Shown piece by piece: positions 37,300-46,910 of a stretch of DNA of 64,000 nt. How positions within the stretch are numbered: the stretch's first letter is position 1; each line of letters starts with the position of its first letter. The notes beneath the pieces are model-generated. The model saw nothing but the letters and a program-made list of their open reading frames with translations, was not told where the DNA came from and did no database searches. The position numbers and the translations under genes were made by a program. The stretch is from an uncultured bacterium (GTDB lineage Bacteria; Bacillota_I; Bacilli_A; RFN20; CAG-826). The stretch is from assembly GCA_949291375.1 (NCBI GenBank), contig CASEVI010000002.1, forward strand, positions 166,069 through 230,068. The letters run 5' to 3'.

Positions 37300-38643
37300 T
37301 TATAAATAGAGATTAAATCCATCTGGAAGAAGATTACCTAATCTAGAAATATATCCTCTAAGTTGAACATTATGTTCTGGAATAATATTTTCAGTTAATC
37401 TATTTTCACATGATGATAAATATCCATTAACATCTCCACTTACACTACGTCTAATATTAATTGCTTTAACAACATTAAGTTCCGAAGCATTCATTCCAAA
37501 TGTGAAAAGAATTTCTCCTTTTCCATTAGGGAAAGTGAAACGACAAGTTCCAGTAGCTTCAGCAATTTTTTTATATTCAAATGGTACTAAATACTCAACT
37601 TCAACTGCTTCTTTATTGTTATTATTATCAAAAACTTCAACAGTGTTTTTATATTGTAATAAATAGTAATTATGAGAATCTTCATACCCTAAATAATATC
37701 CAGAGAATGTTGCATCTTTTCCAATAAAGACAGTTTTATATTTAATTTCTTCCTTATCACCATCTTCATCATCGCTTCCAGGCTTATCAGCATCGACATT
37801 TCCAGTTTCTCCTGTGGTATTTCCGCTACCTCCATCAACAAGATCACCAAATTCAAATCTATCAGATAATTCTTGTCTACTTGTAAAATTAGCATCAACA
37901 ACTAAATCAGAAGTAACAACAGTCGTTAATAAATTAACGCTCCATCCAGTAAAAACATATACTTTTTTATACATTGAAGAAATTTCTTCATCTGGTTTTG
38001 AAGGTGTTGGGCCTGTATAGGTTCCAATAGTTTTTCCTTTTTCAACCATTTGAGAATGAATAGTTTTTCCATCAACATTAAATGAAACTTGATATTTTCT
38101 AACACTCTTATCAAAAATAGGAGAGACAGTCATATCTCCAGTAACTTCACTAACATCTGAAGTCCATCCATTGAATGTATAATCATAATCATCATCAGAT
38201 GGTTTTGTTGGTGTTGCTCCACTATATTTAGCCTCTTCACCAGCTTTAACAGGTACTTTTTCTAAAACTTGTCCATCTTCACCAATAAAAGTAACATAAT
38301 ATGTTCTAACAGACTCACTATATTCAGGATAAAAATCAGTTGATTTAGTTATATTATCTAAAGATTCACTCCAACCTGTAAAAGTATATTCGTTATAAGT
38401 TGTAGGATTTTTTTCAGGTAAACTTCCTTCAAATTTAACATTTTCATGCTCTTTTACTTTTGTTTCATAAACTACTTTAGTTCCAGTTGCATCAAAAAAT
38501 CTACATGTATAAGTTTCAAAAATAGGTTCAACAAATGGTGATTTTGAATCTGAACTATTTGAAACCCCGCATGAAGCAAGAGAAATTGAGCCAACAAATA
38601 AAGGAGCAACTAATAAAATTTTTAACATTTTGCTTTTTTTCAT
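37300..38643 (-). CDS. B-repeat lipoprotein, cassette 2
   Basis: 447 residues. Lipoprotein signal with lipobox SLASC, then four B-repeats of about 65 residues (for example YYVTFIGEDGQVLEKVPVKA followed by GEEAKYSG, and YTFNGWTSDVSEVTGDM). A Gly/Asp-rich spacer (GGSGNTTGETGNVDADKPGS) and a non-repeat C-terminal domain follow, ending RLGNLLPDGFNLYL. It is the partner of the 4-TM SHOCT gene 18 bases upstream. Paralogue of the 33591 product; the C-terminal domains resemble each other in having YYLGY-type segments. Confidence 0.88.
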   Translation of the reverse strand: MKKSKMLKILLVAPLFVGSISLASCGVSNSSDSKSPFVEPIFETYTCRFFDATGTKVVYETKVKEHENVKFEGSLPEKNPTTYNEYTFTGWSESLDNITKSTDFYPEYSESVRTYYVTFIGEDGQVLEKVPVKAGEEAKYSGATPTKPSDDDYDYTFNGWTSDVSEVTGDMTVSPIFDKSVRKYQVSFNVDGKTIHSQMVEKGKTIGTYTGPTPSKPDEEISSMYKKVYVFTGWSVNLLTTVVTSDLVVDANFTSRQELSDRFEFGDLVDGGSGNTTGETGNVDADKPGSDDEDGDKEEIKYKTVFIGKDATFSGYYLGYEDSHNYYLLQYKNTVEVFDNNNNKEAVEVEYLVPFEYKKIAEATGTCRFTFPNGKGEILFTFGMNASELNVVKAINIRRSVSGDVNGYLSSCENRLTENIIPEHNVQLRGYISRLGNLLPDGFNLYL

Positions 38644-38661
38644 ATTTTTTCCTCCTAAAAA

Positions 38662-39555
38662 CTATTTATTTTTATCAGCATAGTGTTTTTCAACCAATGC
38701 TTGACGGAATTTTTTATATTCAGCATCAGAAATTTGATGATTGTTATGAAGTTTTTCTAAATCAGCAAGTTTTTCTTGTAAACTCTTTTCCTTATTTGGT
38801 TTAACTTCTTCTTCCTTTATATCGTCTTCTTTAACTTCTTCATTATTTTCTAAAGAAGGCACTTCTTCTTTATCTTCTTTTTTAAAGAAACCAAGTAATT
38901 TACCAACATATTTATTTTCTAATAATTTTGAACCGTTAAATCCTAATTTTAATTTCTTTTCTTCTTCAATTAATGGACCAGCATAACCTTTTCTCTTATT
39001 AAGCTTAGCAGCAATTCGATAACCAAAAAATGAAAGGAAAGTTAAAACTAAAGCTAAAACACCATAAATTCCACTTCCAACAATAGAAATTAAAGCGCCA
39101 TAAGCTAAACCTTCATTTTGAATTAAGCTTTCATAACCAACTAATTCTCCTTTTAAAGAGATATTAGAAATTTTTAAAGAGAAAATAAGTAAAAACATTG
39201 AAACTATACCAATTATTCCGGCAGCTAAATTTAAAAAATGGTACATAACGGAATCTTTATGTTTCAAGCAAATTGAAATAATTGCTAAAACTAATAAAGC
39301 AATTGCTAAAATTCCAATAACCATAAATAAAATACTTTGTTGAACAAAAATATTTTTTTCAACAAAATAACCAGTCTTTATAGCACTTAATCCAAAAATA
39401 AAACCAATTCCACTAGCACTTAAAGAGCCGTTTACATTTTGAGAACCTAAACTACCGACAATATTTGCGCTATAAAAAGGTAAAAAGAATCCTCCTAAAA
39501 AAAGAATTCCAAAAAAAATCATTAATCCTGTTAAAACGTATTTTGTTTTTGTCAT
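38662..39555 (-). CDS. Four-TM protein with C-terminal SHOCT domain, cassette 2
   Basis: 297 residues. Four membrane segments (about 7-30, 70-92, 100-125 and 150-175) as in the 34904 protein; the first loop has the shared GSLSASGIGFIFGLSAI (compare GSISITGLAFAFGFDAI). The cytoplasmic part is Glu/Lys-rich and ends with the SHOCT-like LQEKLADLEKLHNNHQISDA and EYKKFRQALV. SHOCT hairpins usually mediate oligomerisation. Function unknown. Confidence 0.85.
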   Translation of the reverse strand: MTKTKYVLTGLMIFFGILFLGGFFLPFYSANIVGSLGSQNVNGSLSASGIGFIFGLSAIKTGYFVEKNIFVQQSILFMVIGILAIALLVLAIISICLKHKDSVMYHFLNLAAGIIGIVSMFLLIFSLKISNISLKGELVGYESLIQNEGLAYGALISIVGSGIYGVLALVLTFLSFFGYRIAAKLNKRKGYAGPLIEEEKKLKLGFNGSKLLENKYVGKLLGFFKKEDKEEVPSLENNEEVKEDDIKEEEVKPNKEKSLQEKLADLEKLHNNHQISDAEYKKFRQALVEKHYADKNK

Positions 39556-39680
39556 ATTCTATATATCCTTTTGCTAAAAAAATTAGCTAATAAAATAACT
39601 CTAAATTGCACAAATTTTCTTTTCTTCTAAACAACTAGATTAATTATAACATTTATATCCTTATTTTAAAGTTAATAACT

Positions 39681-41204
39681 TTAAAATTCTTTATTATAGT
39701 AAGAAATAAAGTCTTTAGATATTTCATTAAATTCACTTCTTAAATTAATAATTCTTAATCTTAACTTAGTTATTTCATCATTTTCTTCTAAACTTCCTTT
39801 TAAATTTGAAGATTTAACAAAATAGGAATCATCATCGATAAAATAATTAAAAACATTATTTACAAACTTCGCAAATAAAATAAATCCATCTTCAATCATT
39901 TTATCGATATTTTCAATATTAAAAAACGCTAAAAAGATTGAAGCATGAGATAAATCAATAGCATTTTTATATATTGATAAATAGGAAGAGACTATTTCTT
40001 CGTTATTATCAAAATATTTATTTAGCATATTTAAAACTGATTCAGTAAAAGTTTGATCTTTAAGATAAATTGCATATTGAGGTGAACTAATCATTTTTGT
40101 ATATAAAAAATTTTTACTTTTTTTATATTTATTTTTATATTCTTCTAACAGCTCATCTTTTTCAGAATAAAAATTTTCATAAATAAAATCACTTTTAGCA
40201 CTATAAGCATAAACTATTGAAAAAAATGAAAATAAAGAATAAGTTTTAAAATTTAAAACGGTTTCATCACCCTTAACATTAGAAATTAAATAATCATAAA
40301 GAGCAGTTCTTTCAAACATAAATTTAAAATAATTAATAATATATTTTTTAAATCCTTTTTTATAATAAAAAAGGAAAACTTTTAAACTAAGTTGAATAAA
40401 GGTAAAAAAATCACTCATTAAATTAGATTCATCAAACATAAAAACAACATCAAGATGATATAATCTATTTAAATCCATCCAAAAATCAATAGTTTTATCA
40501 TAAAGTTCATTGTAAACGGGGTCTTCTTCATCTTTAATAATTGGTAATTTTTTAATTTTTGATAAAAGAAAAGAAAATTGGTTAGTTAAATCCATTGAAC
40601 TTTTAACAAAACATTCTTTTAATTTTGGAATAAAATCTAAGGAATTTAATGAAGCTTGATGAATTATTACTCCTAAAGCATCATAATAAGCCGCCCCTTC
40701 AACATCAAAAGCTTTAAAAATTATATTTCGATAATGAGAATAATCTTCTACTATTCCAAATAAATAAATAGGAGTGTAATCTAAAAGCATATTTTCTAAA
40801 GTCTCGATTTTAACATGTAATTGTTTAGATATTTTTAACTTTTCATTTTTACCAATCTTTTTTAAAGCTTGTAATTTAAAAAGTCGAAAGTTAAGTGGTA
40901 AAAATAGTTTTTCTTTATATAAAGTAAAAATTGCTAAAAGTTCTAAAAGCCTTCTAACAATCAAAAACACACTTATTTCAAAGTCTTCAGGGTTTTTGGA
41001 TAATAAATGAAAATAATAAATTTTTAAAGATTCAGCTATTTCATAATTTAAAGAAAAAAGAAAAAATTCTTCATCATCGAGACCTTTTTCATTTAAACTA
41101 CTTTTAGAAATATTGGCAAACTCTTCAGCTTGTCTATAATATCTTAAAGGGTTTTTAATATATCCATTCGCATTAAATATGTTAAAAGAGAATTCTTTAT
41201 TCAT
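39681..41204 (-). CDS. Hypothetical helical protein downstream of the LRR regulator
   Basis: 507 residues, no signal peptide, predicted almost entirely alpha-helical. Segments such as FLIVRRLLELLAIFTLYKEK and SHYRNIIFKAFDVEGAAYYD recall DUF5677-like proteins but I cannot confirm this. Its gene starts 12 bases after the stop of the double-HTH/LRR membrane regulator, so it is in the same operon and may be its output or partner. The cysteine content is very low and no catalytic motif is visible. Confidence 0.75.
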   Translation of the reverse strand: MNKEFSFNIFNANGYIKNPLRYYRQAEEFANISKSSLNEKGLDDEEFFLFSLNYEIAESLKIYYFHLLSKNPEDFEISVFLIVRRLLELLAIFTLYKEKLFLPLNFRLFKLQALKKIGKNEKLKISKQLHVKIETLENMLLDYTPIYLFGIVEDYSHYRNIIFKAFDVEGAAYYDALGVIIHQASLNSLDFIPKLKECFVKSSMDLTNQFSFLLSKIKKLPIIKDEEDPVYNELYDKTIDFWMDLNRLYHLDVVFMFDESNLMSDFFTFIQLSLKVFLFYYKKGFKKYIINYFKFMFERTALYDYLISNVKGDETVLNFKTYSLFSFFSIVYAYSAKSDFIYENFYSEKDELLEEYKNKYKKSKNFLYTKMISSPQYAIYLKDQTFTESVLNMLNKYFDNNEEIVSSYLSIYKNAIDLSHASIFLAFFNIENIDKMIEDGFILFAKFVNNVFNYFIDDDSYFVKSSNLKGSLEENDEITKLRLRIINLRSEFNEISKDFISYYNKEF

Positions 41205-41215
41205 TTTTTTACTTT

Positions 41216-42973
41216 CTAATTTTTATTATTATCATTTTTTATATTATTCCATTCTCCTTCAAAAAGAACATTACTATCAGTGAATTCTTCATCAAAGGAA
41301 GAAGGCAAAGTAGGATATTCTAAATAAACATCACTATTTTTACATCCATAAATACTTCTATATTTAAAGTTTTTAGCCCCTTTTTTAATTAAAATAGATT
41401 CCAAAGGTTCGTTATAACAAATACTTCTATCTTTAGCAAGTTGAATAGTTGAAGGTAAAACCAATGACTCTAAATTAACCAAATTGTTAAAAGCAAACAT
41501 TTCGATATTTTTAACTCCTTCGGGAAGAATAAAACTATTTTCTTTATATAAAGAAGGGAAGGTATAAATACTAGATAAATCTTTTGAATATAATATATTA
41601 TCGATAGTAGTGAAATAGTTATTTTCACTACTAATATTAATCTCTTTTAAATGAGGAGAGTTATAAAAAGGATTGCCTTCCATATTTTTTAAAGTTGATG
41701 GTAAATTAATTATTCTTAATGATTTATTTGATCCTGTAAAAGCATTAACACTTAAAGTTTCTAACCCTTCATTAAAATTAAGTTTATTTATTAAATAACA
41801 ATCATTGAAAGCATTAGAGTTTATCGTTTTTAAAGATGAAGAAAAAGTAATATCTATTAAAGTATAGTTTGAATCAAATGCCCCACCCTTAATTATTTCA
41901 ACACCTTCTAAAACTTTATATGAAGAATAATTATTTAAAGGTAAAACTCGATATAATTCTTTTTTATCAAATGAATATAAATTACCATCTTCATCAAGAG
42001 AAAAATACTTATTATTTTTATCTAAATGGATACTTTTTAAGGAATAAGAAATACTAAAAGCGTTCTCTCCTAAAATTTTTAATGTAGAAGGAAGATAAAC
42101 TTCTTCTAAAGAAGAGATGAAATTGAAAGCACTACTTTCAATTTCTTCAATTCCTTCACTTATATATATTTTTTTAAATAAATCTTTATTATCAAAAGCA
42201 TTAGAAGCAATTTTATATATTTTTTTATCATCTATAGAAGAAGGAATTACAATTTCTTCATTCATTTTTCCTTTATAATCAGTAATAATTAATCCTTTTT
42301 CATCACTAGTATAAATAAAATCATCATTAGAATTTAAAGAAGAATCATTATTAAATAATGATAAAGGAATTGTAATAATTAATGCTAAAACAATAATTAA
42401 AACTATCGATAAAGGGATATAAATAGATGGTTTTTTTATTTCTTCTTTTAAAGGAATTCTTTTATTTTTATTATTTTCAATAATTAAATTTTCTTTTTCT
42501 ATTAAATTTTTATTTAACTCATCTTCACTCATTCCAAAATAAAGAGAAGAATAAGAACAATTAAAAAAATTTGCAAATGATAAAAATTCTTCAACCTTTA
42601 AATTAGCATTCCCTTTTTCTAATTTAGAAATTCTAGAAGAAGAAATATTAACTTGTTTTGCTAATTCTTTTTGGGTAATACTTTTTTTCTCTCTTAAATA
42701 ATTTAATTTATTTAAAAATTTAGTATAGTCAAATTCTAAATAATCACAATAATTATTATTTTTTTCATATTTTTTAGCTAAAAAAGAGTCTAAATCTACT
42801 TTTAATACTTTAGCAAGTTTTGAGATTAAAGAAATATCAACTTTAACAGAATTATTTTCGTATTTAGAAATAGCTTGATATGAACAAGATAAAACATTAG
42901 CTAAATCGGATTGAGATAGATTTAACTCAACTCTTCTTTTTTTAATGTATTCTCCATAATTAATCTTATCCAT
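41216..42973 (-). CDS. Membrane-anchored regulator: tandem XRE HTH domains plus extracellular BspA-type LRR
   Basis: 585 residues. Two Cro/CI helix-turn-helix domains are encoded in series (about 8-62: LSQSDLANVLSCSYQAISKY; about 84-137: ITQKELAKQVNISSSRISKL). A basic linker precedes one membrane helix (about 189-210, YIPLSIVLIIVLALIITIPL). The outer half (about 230-570) has BspA/LRR_5 repeats of the form aF...L..i.lp..l..I (IEEIESSAFNFISSLEEVYL, LKTINSNAFNDCYLINKLNF). This places a ligand-binding surface outside and DNA-binding heads inside one polypeptide. Target promoters unknown. Confidence 0.9.
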   Translation of the reverse strand: MDKINYGEYIKKRRVELNLSQSDLANVLSCSYQAISKYENNSVKVDISLISKLAKVLKVDLDSFLAKKYEKNNNYCDYLEFDYTKFLNKLNYLREKKSITQKELAKQVNISSSRISKLEKGNANLKVEEFLSFANFFNCSYSSLYFGMSEDELNKNLIEKENLIIENNKNKRIPLKEEIKKPSIYIPLSIVLIIVLALIITIPLSLFNNDSSLNSNDDFIYTSDEKGLIITDYKGKMNEEIVIPSSIDDKKIYKIASNAFDNKDLFKKIYISEGIEEIESSAFNFISSLEEVYLPSTLKILGENAFSISYSLKSIHLDKNNKYFSLDEDGNLYSFDKKELYRVLPLNNYSSYKVLEGVEIIKGGAFDSNYTLIDITFSSSLKTINSNAFNDCYLINKLNFNEGLETLSVNAFTGSNKSLRIINLPSTLKNMEGNPFYNSPHLKEINISSENNYFTTIDNILYSKDLSSIYTFPSLYKENSFILPEGVKNIEMFAFNNLVNLESLVLPSTIQLAKDRSICYNEPLESILIKKGAKNFKYRSIYGCKNSDVYLEYPTLPSSFDEEFTDSNVLFEGEWNNIKNDNNKN

Positions 42974-43111
42974 ATATTTTATCTATTTTCAATTATCTTA
43001 ATGTTAAAAAATATTGTCTTTTTATTATTAATAAAAAGACTAAAAATATTATATAACAAAGGAAATTTTTTTAGTTGAAAATTAAATATACATTAAATAA
43101 ATATATATAAA

Positions 43112-43810
43112 TTATTTTATAATTTCTATATCTTCATTATATTTAAAATTGTATTCGATAGAATGACTTGTATGAGTTTTTTCATCAATAATATTAATAA
43201 AAGTATTTTTGTAATTTAATAAAAATCCATCTAAATTAAACGAGTATTCATATAAATTTATTGAAGCATTTGTAAGAACTAAACCATATAAGCCTAAATA
43301 AGAATCATTTTTAAAATATCTTTTGTTATAAATTGTATTAATTTTTGTTTTTAAATAATTTTTAAAACAATATAAATCTAAATATGAAGATAAATCAATG
43401 TTTTTATCAAAAAAATCTAAATTACTCTTTGTTCCATTATTATCTTCAATAAAAGTTGATAATAAAGGATCATAAAAAATTGAATAATAAGATTGATCAT
43501 TATTTTCTTTTCGATAATAAGGATAATTATTAGTTAAATTTTCAACTCCAATTGTTAAACTATTTTTATTAATTAAATTATCATATTCTTCATATTGAAT
43601 AAAATTCATTAAATAAATATTTTTAAAGTCATAGTTAAATTCTTGAGAAGTTTTGTTAAATTCATCTTCATTAATTTCTTCTTTTAAATCAAAAGAAGGT
43701 TTATCAATTAAATAGTCAAATTTAAAATTACTTTCAACATTATTACTACATGAAGTAATTGCCAAAAAGAACGATAAAATAGCATATTTTTTTATAGTTG
43801 TTTTCTTCAT
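43112..43810 (-). CDS. Lipoprotein divergent from the NlpC/CHAP-like peptidase gene
   Basis: 232 residues. Signal peptide with lipobox LAITSC, then an Asn/Tyr-rich, beta-predicted body with no recognised domain. It is transcribed away from the secreted peptidase at 43861, with only 50 bases between the starts, so the two promoters overlap and may be co-regulated. By analogy with the lipoproteins next to the other two peptidases, it may bind or inhibit the peptidase; this is inference. Confidence 0.78.
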   Translation of the reverse strand: MKKTTIKKYAILSFFLAITSCSNNVESNFKFDYLIDKPSFDLKEEINEDEFNKTSQEFNYDFKNIYLMNFIQYEEYDNLINKNSLTIGVENLTNNYPYYRKENNDQSYYSIFYDPLLSTFIEDNNGTKSNLDFFDKNIDLSSYLDLYCFKNYLKTKINTIYNKRYFKNDSYLGLYGLVLTNASINLYEYSFNLDGFLLNYKNTFINIIDEKTHTSHSIEYNFKYNEDIEIIK

Positions 43811-43860
43811 TAAAATTATTATATGATATAAAAAAATAGTATATCAAGGAGCTTTTTATA

Positions 43861-44796
43861 ATGTTAGTTACTTTGGCATCTTTAATTTCTATTTCTCTTT
43901 CAACATCAATTCCTTTGCCATACAATATTACTGAATATGGGTTGATAGGCGACCAAACAGTTGATTGGGAAAGAATTGGAGAACCTGAAACTGTGACTTT
44001 AAAGACACCTAATGGAAAAACGGTTTATGCCTATAAATACAAAAATGACTTAAACCAATCAGAAATTGATTATTCTATTAACTGGCTAGATTCCCTATAC
44101 CCAGAAGCATCTTTGTTGAGAAATCCCACAGTACAATATAATTGTCATTCATATGAATGGTATGATACTTCTCCACTAAACAGATATTGGGTTGATACTC
44201 CATCTCCTTATTATTTAGATAACAATTTAGTTCGACTCAGCACAGGTGAAATCGGTGATATTGTTGTTTATTTTAATGACTATGGTTATGCAATTCACTC
44301 TGGAATTATTGCATATAGAATAAGGGATTATGCCGGAGATATTTTGACTGATAATTATACAAAGACTATTAAAGATTTAGAAAATATAGTAATTAATTCA
44401 AAGTGGGGGTATCATGGTCTTTATACACATATTGGAAATGATTGTCCTTACAAAACTGCAAAATCAATAAAATATTATAAGTTTTTAGGCCATAACCATG
44501 CCTATAATTTTAATTACGAATATATTGATAATAAATATCATACATCATTTTGTTCTTGTGGCGTTTCTATTACTCAAGGTCACGTAGTCGCTAGTGGCTC
44601 CTTCCAAAACGATCAAAGATATGCTACGTGCTTACTGTGTAAAGGAATTGCTTCAATGGGTTTTACCATCTTACAACCGGAAAGTAATTCTTTAAATATA
44701 AATAACCAGTATTTTTTTAATAAAACGACAATGAAAAATGGTGTTCTTAATTTATCTTATGACGATTATAAATATTATATGGAGAATTATGTATGA
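43861..44796 (+). CDS. Secreted NlpC/CHAP-like cysteine peptidase with C-terminal Cys/His domain
   Basis: 311 residues, AAGGAG before the ATG. Signal peptide (about 1-18). The catalytic domain has Cys95 in YNCHSYEWYD, His146 in YAIHSGII after GDIVVYF, and a final SKWGYHGLYTH, the Cys/His arrangement of NlpC/P60 or CHAP amidases acting on cell-wall peptides. Residues 211-260 form the Cys/His domain (NKYHTSFCSCG, GHVVASG, QRYATCLLC), nearly identical in pattern to the subtilase at 24780. The tail VLNLSYDDY is also shared. A lipoprotein gene overlaps by four bases. Confidence 0.87.
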   Translation: MLVTLASLISISLSTSIPLPYNITEYGLIGDQTVDWERIGEPETVTLKTPNGKTVYAYKYKNDLNQSEIDYSINWLDSLYPEASLLRNPTVQYNCHSYEWYDTSPLNRYWVDTPSPYYLDNNLVRLSTGEIGDIVVYFNDYGYAIHSGIIAYRIRDYAGDILTDNYTKTIKDLENIVINSKWGYHGLYTHIGNDCPYKTAKSIKYYKFLGHNHAYNFNYEYIDNKYHTSFCSCGVSITQGHVVASGSFQNDQRYATCLLCKGIASMGFTILQPESNSLNINNQYFFNKTTMKNGVLNLSYDDYKYYMENYV

Positions 44797-45281
44797 AAAA
44801 GACATCAACTTTATTTGCCTTAATATTAAGTTTATTTTTGACATCTTGTTCTATGGAAACTTTTCATGAGTATTATATTTTTGATGGAAAGGGAAACAAT
44901 ACTTACACTTTTTCGGAGAAACAAATTGAAGAGCCAACATACGCTTTATTTTTAAATTCCTTAACTTTAAATGTCACTCATGTAGTTAAAGGTAAAGATT
45001 TATTCGAATCTTTAAATATAAAATCCCCGATTAAAATTAATAAAATAAGTGAGGAAGAAACAAATAATATTAAGTTTTTAAAAGACGAAAATATTTTTTA
45101 CTTCATTTACACAAAAACAATTAGCTATCCATTTTTATTTTCCGAAGATTTCGAAAATTTAATCTTAAAAAAAGGCAATTCATATTATAAATTAGATTTA
45201 ACATCCTCATCCGTTCCATCAATATATAATTATGTTATTGAATATGGAGCTTTTGTTTCTAATACAAGTTTTTTATTTTAA
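44793..45281 (+). CDS. Lipoprotein coupled to the NlpC/CHAP-like peptidase
   Basis: 162 residues. Signal peptide with lipobox LFLTSC. ATGA overlap (TGA stop of the peptidase, ATG start here) couples translation. Mature part is mostly beta, no family recognised; a late segment NLILKKGNSYYKLDLTSSSV resembles the ILKNG-type strands of the lipoproteins after the subtilase. Probable partner or immunity-type protein of the peptidase (inference). Confidence 0.8.
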   Translation: MKKTSTLFALILSLFLTSCSMETFHEYYIFDGKGNNTYTFSEKQIEEPTYALFLNSLTLNVTHVVKGKDLFESLNIKSPIKINKISEEETNNIKFLKDENIFYFIYTKTISYPFLFSEDFENLILKKGNSYYKLDLTSSSVPSIYNYVIEYGAFVSNTSFLF

Positions 45282-45286
45282 ATTCT

Positions 45287-46147
45287 TTAATACCCATATC
45301 TACTTTTTAAATAATCTGATGCTTCTTTAATTTTTTTCTTATTATCAAATAAAATATGTGAAATCTTATTATTTTCATCAATTACTAAAATGTTTATATG
45401 ATAGAAGGAATCTAAACAAATATTATTTTCACCAAAATAAATATTATAAGGATCATCAATATTAAAATGATGAACATATAAATGACCATGAATTACTTTG
45501 TTAAAATTATGTTTATCAAATAAAACATTGCTTGAAGGGTCAATCACATGATTTTTTAAAAGTGGAATAATACATGAAAAAGTTTCTTTTTCTAATTTTT
45601 CAAGATTATATAAAGAATATGGTTCCATATTTGTAGCACCACTATGACATAATAAATATGTATTATTTAAAACATAATAGGGTTTTAATGAAGAAAAATA
45701 AAAATTTAATTCGTTAAATTTTTTTAATTTTTCAAATAAAGGTTTAACTATTTCATCAACTAATCCATATTTAAAGAAATTAAAAAATGATGTTCCTTCA
45801 ATAGATTCTAATCTTTTTTTGTTATTTAAATATGTTAAAAAATCATAAATTGTAATATTTGTTCCATTAATATTTAAAACATTACTCCATCTTTTAAAAG
45901 AAGAATCTATAAATTCTTTTAACATTACTTCATGATTCCCCCATAAAACTATCATTCTATTTTTCTTAATCATCTCATTAACAAAAAATAAAAGATTTAA
46001 ATTATCATCACCTCGATCAAATAAATCACCTAAAGAAATTAAAATATGTTCTTCATTATTTATATCAAATGAGGCAAATTTTAATTCTTTTAATAATGAA
46101 TTTAATTTTCTACCATGAATATCGCTAAAAATAAAATATTTTTTCAT
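45287..46147 (-). CDS. PPP-type metallophosphatase
   Basis: 286 residues. All five calcineurin-like blocks are present: FSDIHG, GDLFDRG, WGNHE, the later HSGATN and VIHGHLYVHHFN. Two-metal hydrolase of the protein phosphatase / diadenosine tetraphosphatase group. Possible promoter TTGTTG-17-TATAAG lies just upstream (about 46162-46190). A broken second copy of this family lies at 55333-55580. Confidence 0.93.
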   Translation of the reverse strand: MKKYFIFSDIHGRKLNSLLKELKFASFDINNEEHILISLGDLFDRGDDNLNLLFFVNEMIKKNRMIVLWGNHEVMLKEFIDSSFKRWSNVLNINGTNITIYDFLTYLNNKKRLESIEGTSFFNFFKYGLVDEIVKPLFEKLKKFNELNFYFSSLKPYYVLNNTYLLCHSGATNMEPYSLYNLEKLEKETFSCIIPLLKNHVIDPSSNVLFDKHNFNKVIHGHLYVHHFNIDDPYNIYFGENNICLDSFYHINILVIDENNKISHILFDNKKKIKEASDYLKSRYGY

Positions 46148-46552
46148 TTAAAAATCCGAATCTTTTTCTTATAATAATAGCATAAAAGCTCAACAAAAAA
46201 AGAGCAAAAAAATCCTACATATTTAGATAAAAATTTTTAGTGAATCCTCCATTTACTTAACTTAGTAATCAAAAGATTATCTAACAAAAATTCCCTATCT
46301 AAAGACCTCCTTTTTTAAAATTTTCATAATTGTTGTAGGATTAAAAAAAGATGCAGATTTAATACTTTGCTGCATCTTTTTATTTGTTTATTATTAAAAT
46401 CTTATTAAATGTTTTTTAAAAGTGAATAATTTACATCTTTTGTAGCATTCTTGTCTTGTAGACGTCGACGTTAATGGGTGGGAGGGAGATAATTAAATTT
46501 ATTCCCTTAATATATATAGTTTTCATAAATTATTATATTAAGATTATAAATA
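46148..46552. other. Intergenic region with hairpins and a short GC-rich patch
   Basis: 405 bases without a gene. It holds a distant inverted repeat AATCCTACA (46211) / TGTAGGATT (46334), two GGAGG runs on the minus strand without a good start codon, the terminator at 46344-46382, and a GC-rich patch GACGTCGACGTTAATGGGTG (starting near 46461) that stands out from the local base composition. It could include a small RNA or the edge of an old insertion. Confidence 0.4.
46344..46382 (-). terminator. Intrinsic terminator
   Basis: GATGCAG and CTGCATC with a 13-base loop; on the minus strand followed by TTTTTTT, on the plus strand by TTTTTATTTG. Probably ends the cyclophilin-like transcript from 46910. 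Confidence 0.7.
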
Positions 46553-46910
46553 TTATTCTTCTGCTACAGATAATTTAAAATCAACACCAATTCTATCAAA
46601 ATCTTCTATGCCTGATTCAATAGCTCCTAAATAAACTAAATTACTGCTCTGTTCACTATCTTCATAAAATATTGCAATGCTTCCATATGGAAGATAATAA
46701 CAAATATCGCCTTTTTTAGGTTCCCAACCTTTATCTTCATCTTTAACTAATAATCTTCTTTTTGGATAACCAATCTTTTCAGTGTTGTTAATATCGTAAA
46801 AAAGAATATTCCATTGGTAATAAAGATAAAAAATCGTTTGCAGTTTCATTATCAGTTAAATTAACTTTATATTTCTTATTATTAAAATTAATATAAACAG
46901 CCCTAGACAT
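46553..46910 (-). pseudogene. Cyclophilin-like fold protein, frameshifted
   Basis: The true start is the ATG at 46910 (GGGGG ribosome site nine bases upstream), giving MSRAVYINFNNKKYKVNLTD followed by NETANDFLSLLPMEYSF. That frame then stops, while the adjacent frame continues YDINNTEKIGYPKRRLL, GDICYYLPYGSIAIFY and LVYLGAIESG to 46553. Removing one base from the six-T run (46798-46803) restores a product of about 118 residues of the cyclophilin-like family often found in gut Firmicutes. Homopolymer slippage, mutation or sequence error. Confidence 0.75.

Noticed and set aside
37814-38114. Short frames on both strands within the B-repeat lipoprotein
   Set aside because: Shadows of a repeat-rich gene.
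46230-46310. Small minus-strand ORFs behind GGAGG runs
   Set aside because: No ATG, GTG or TTG at a proper distance with a meaningful frame.
46455-46490. G-quadruplex
   Set aside because: Only three GGG runs; a four-run motif is not present.
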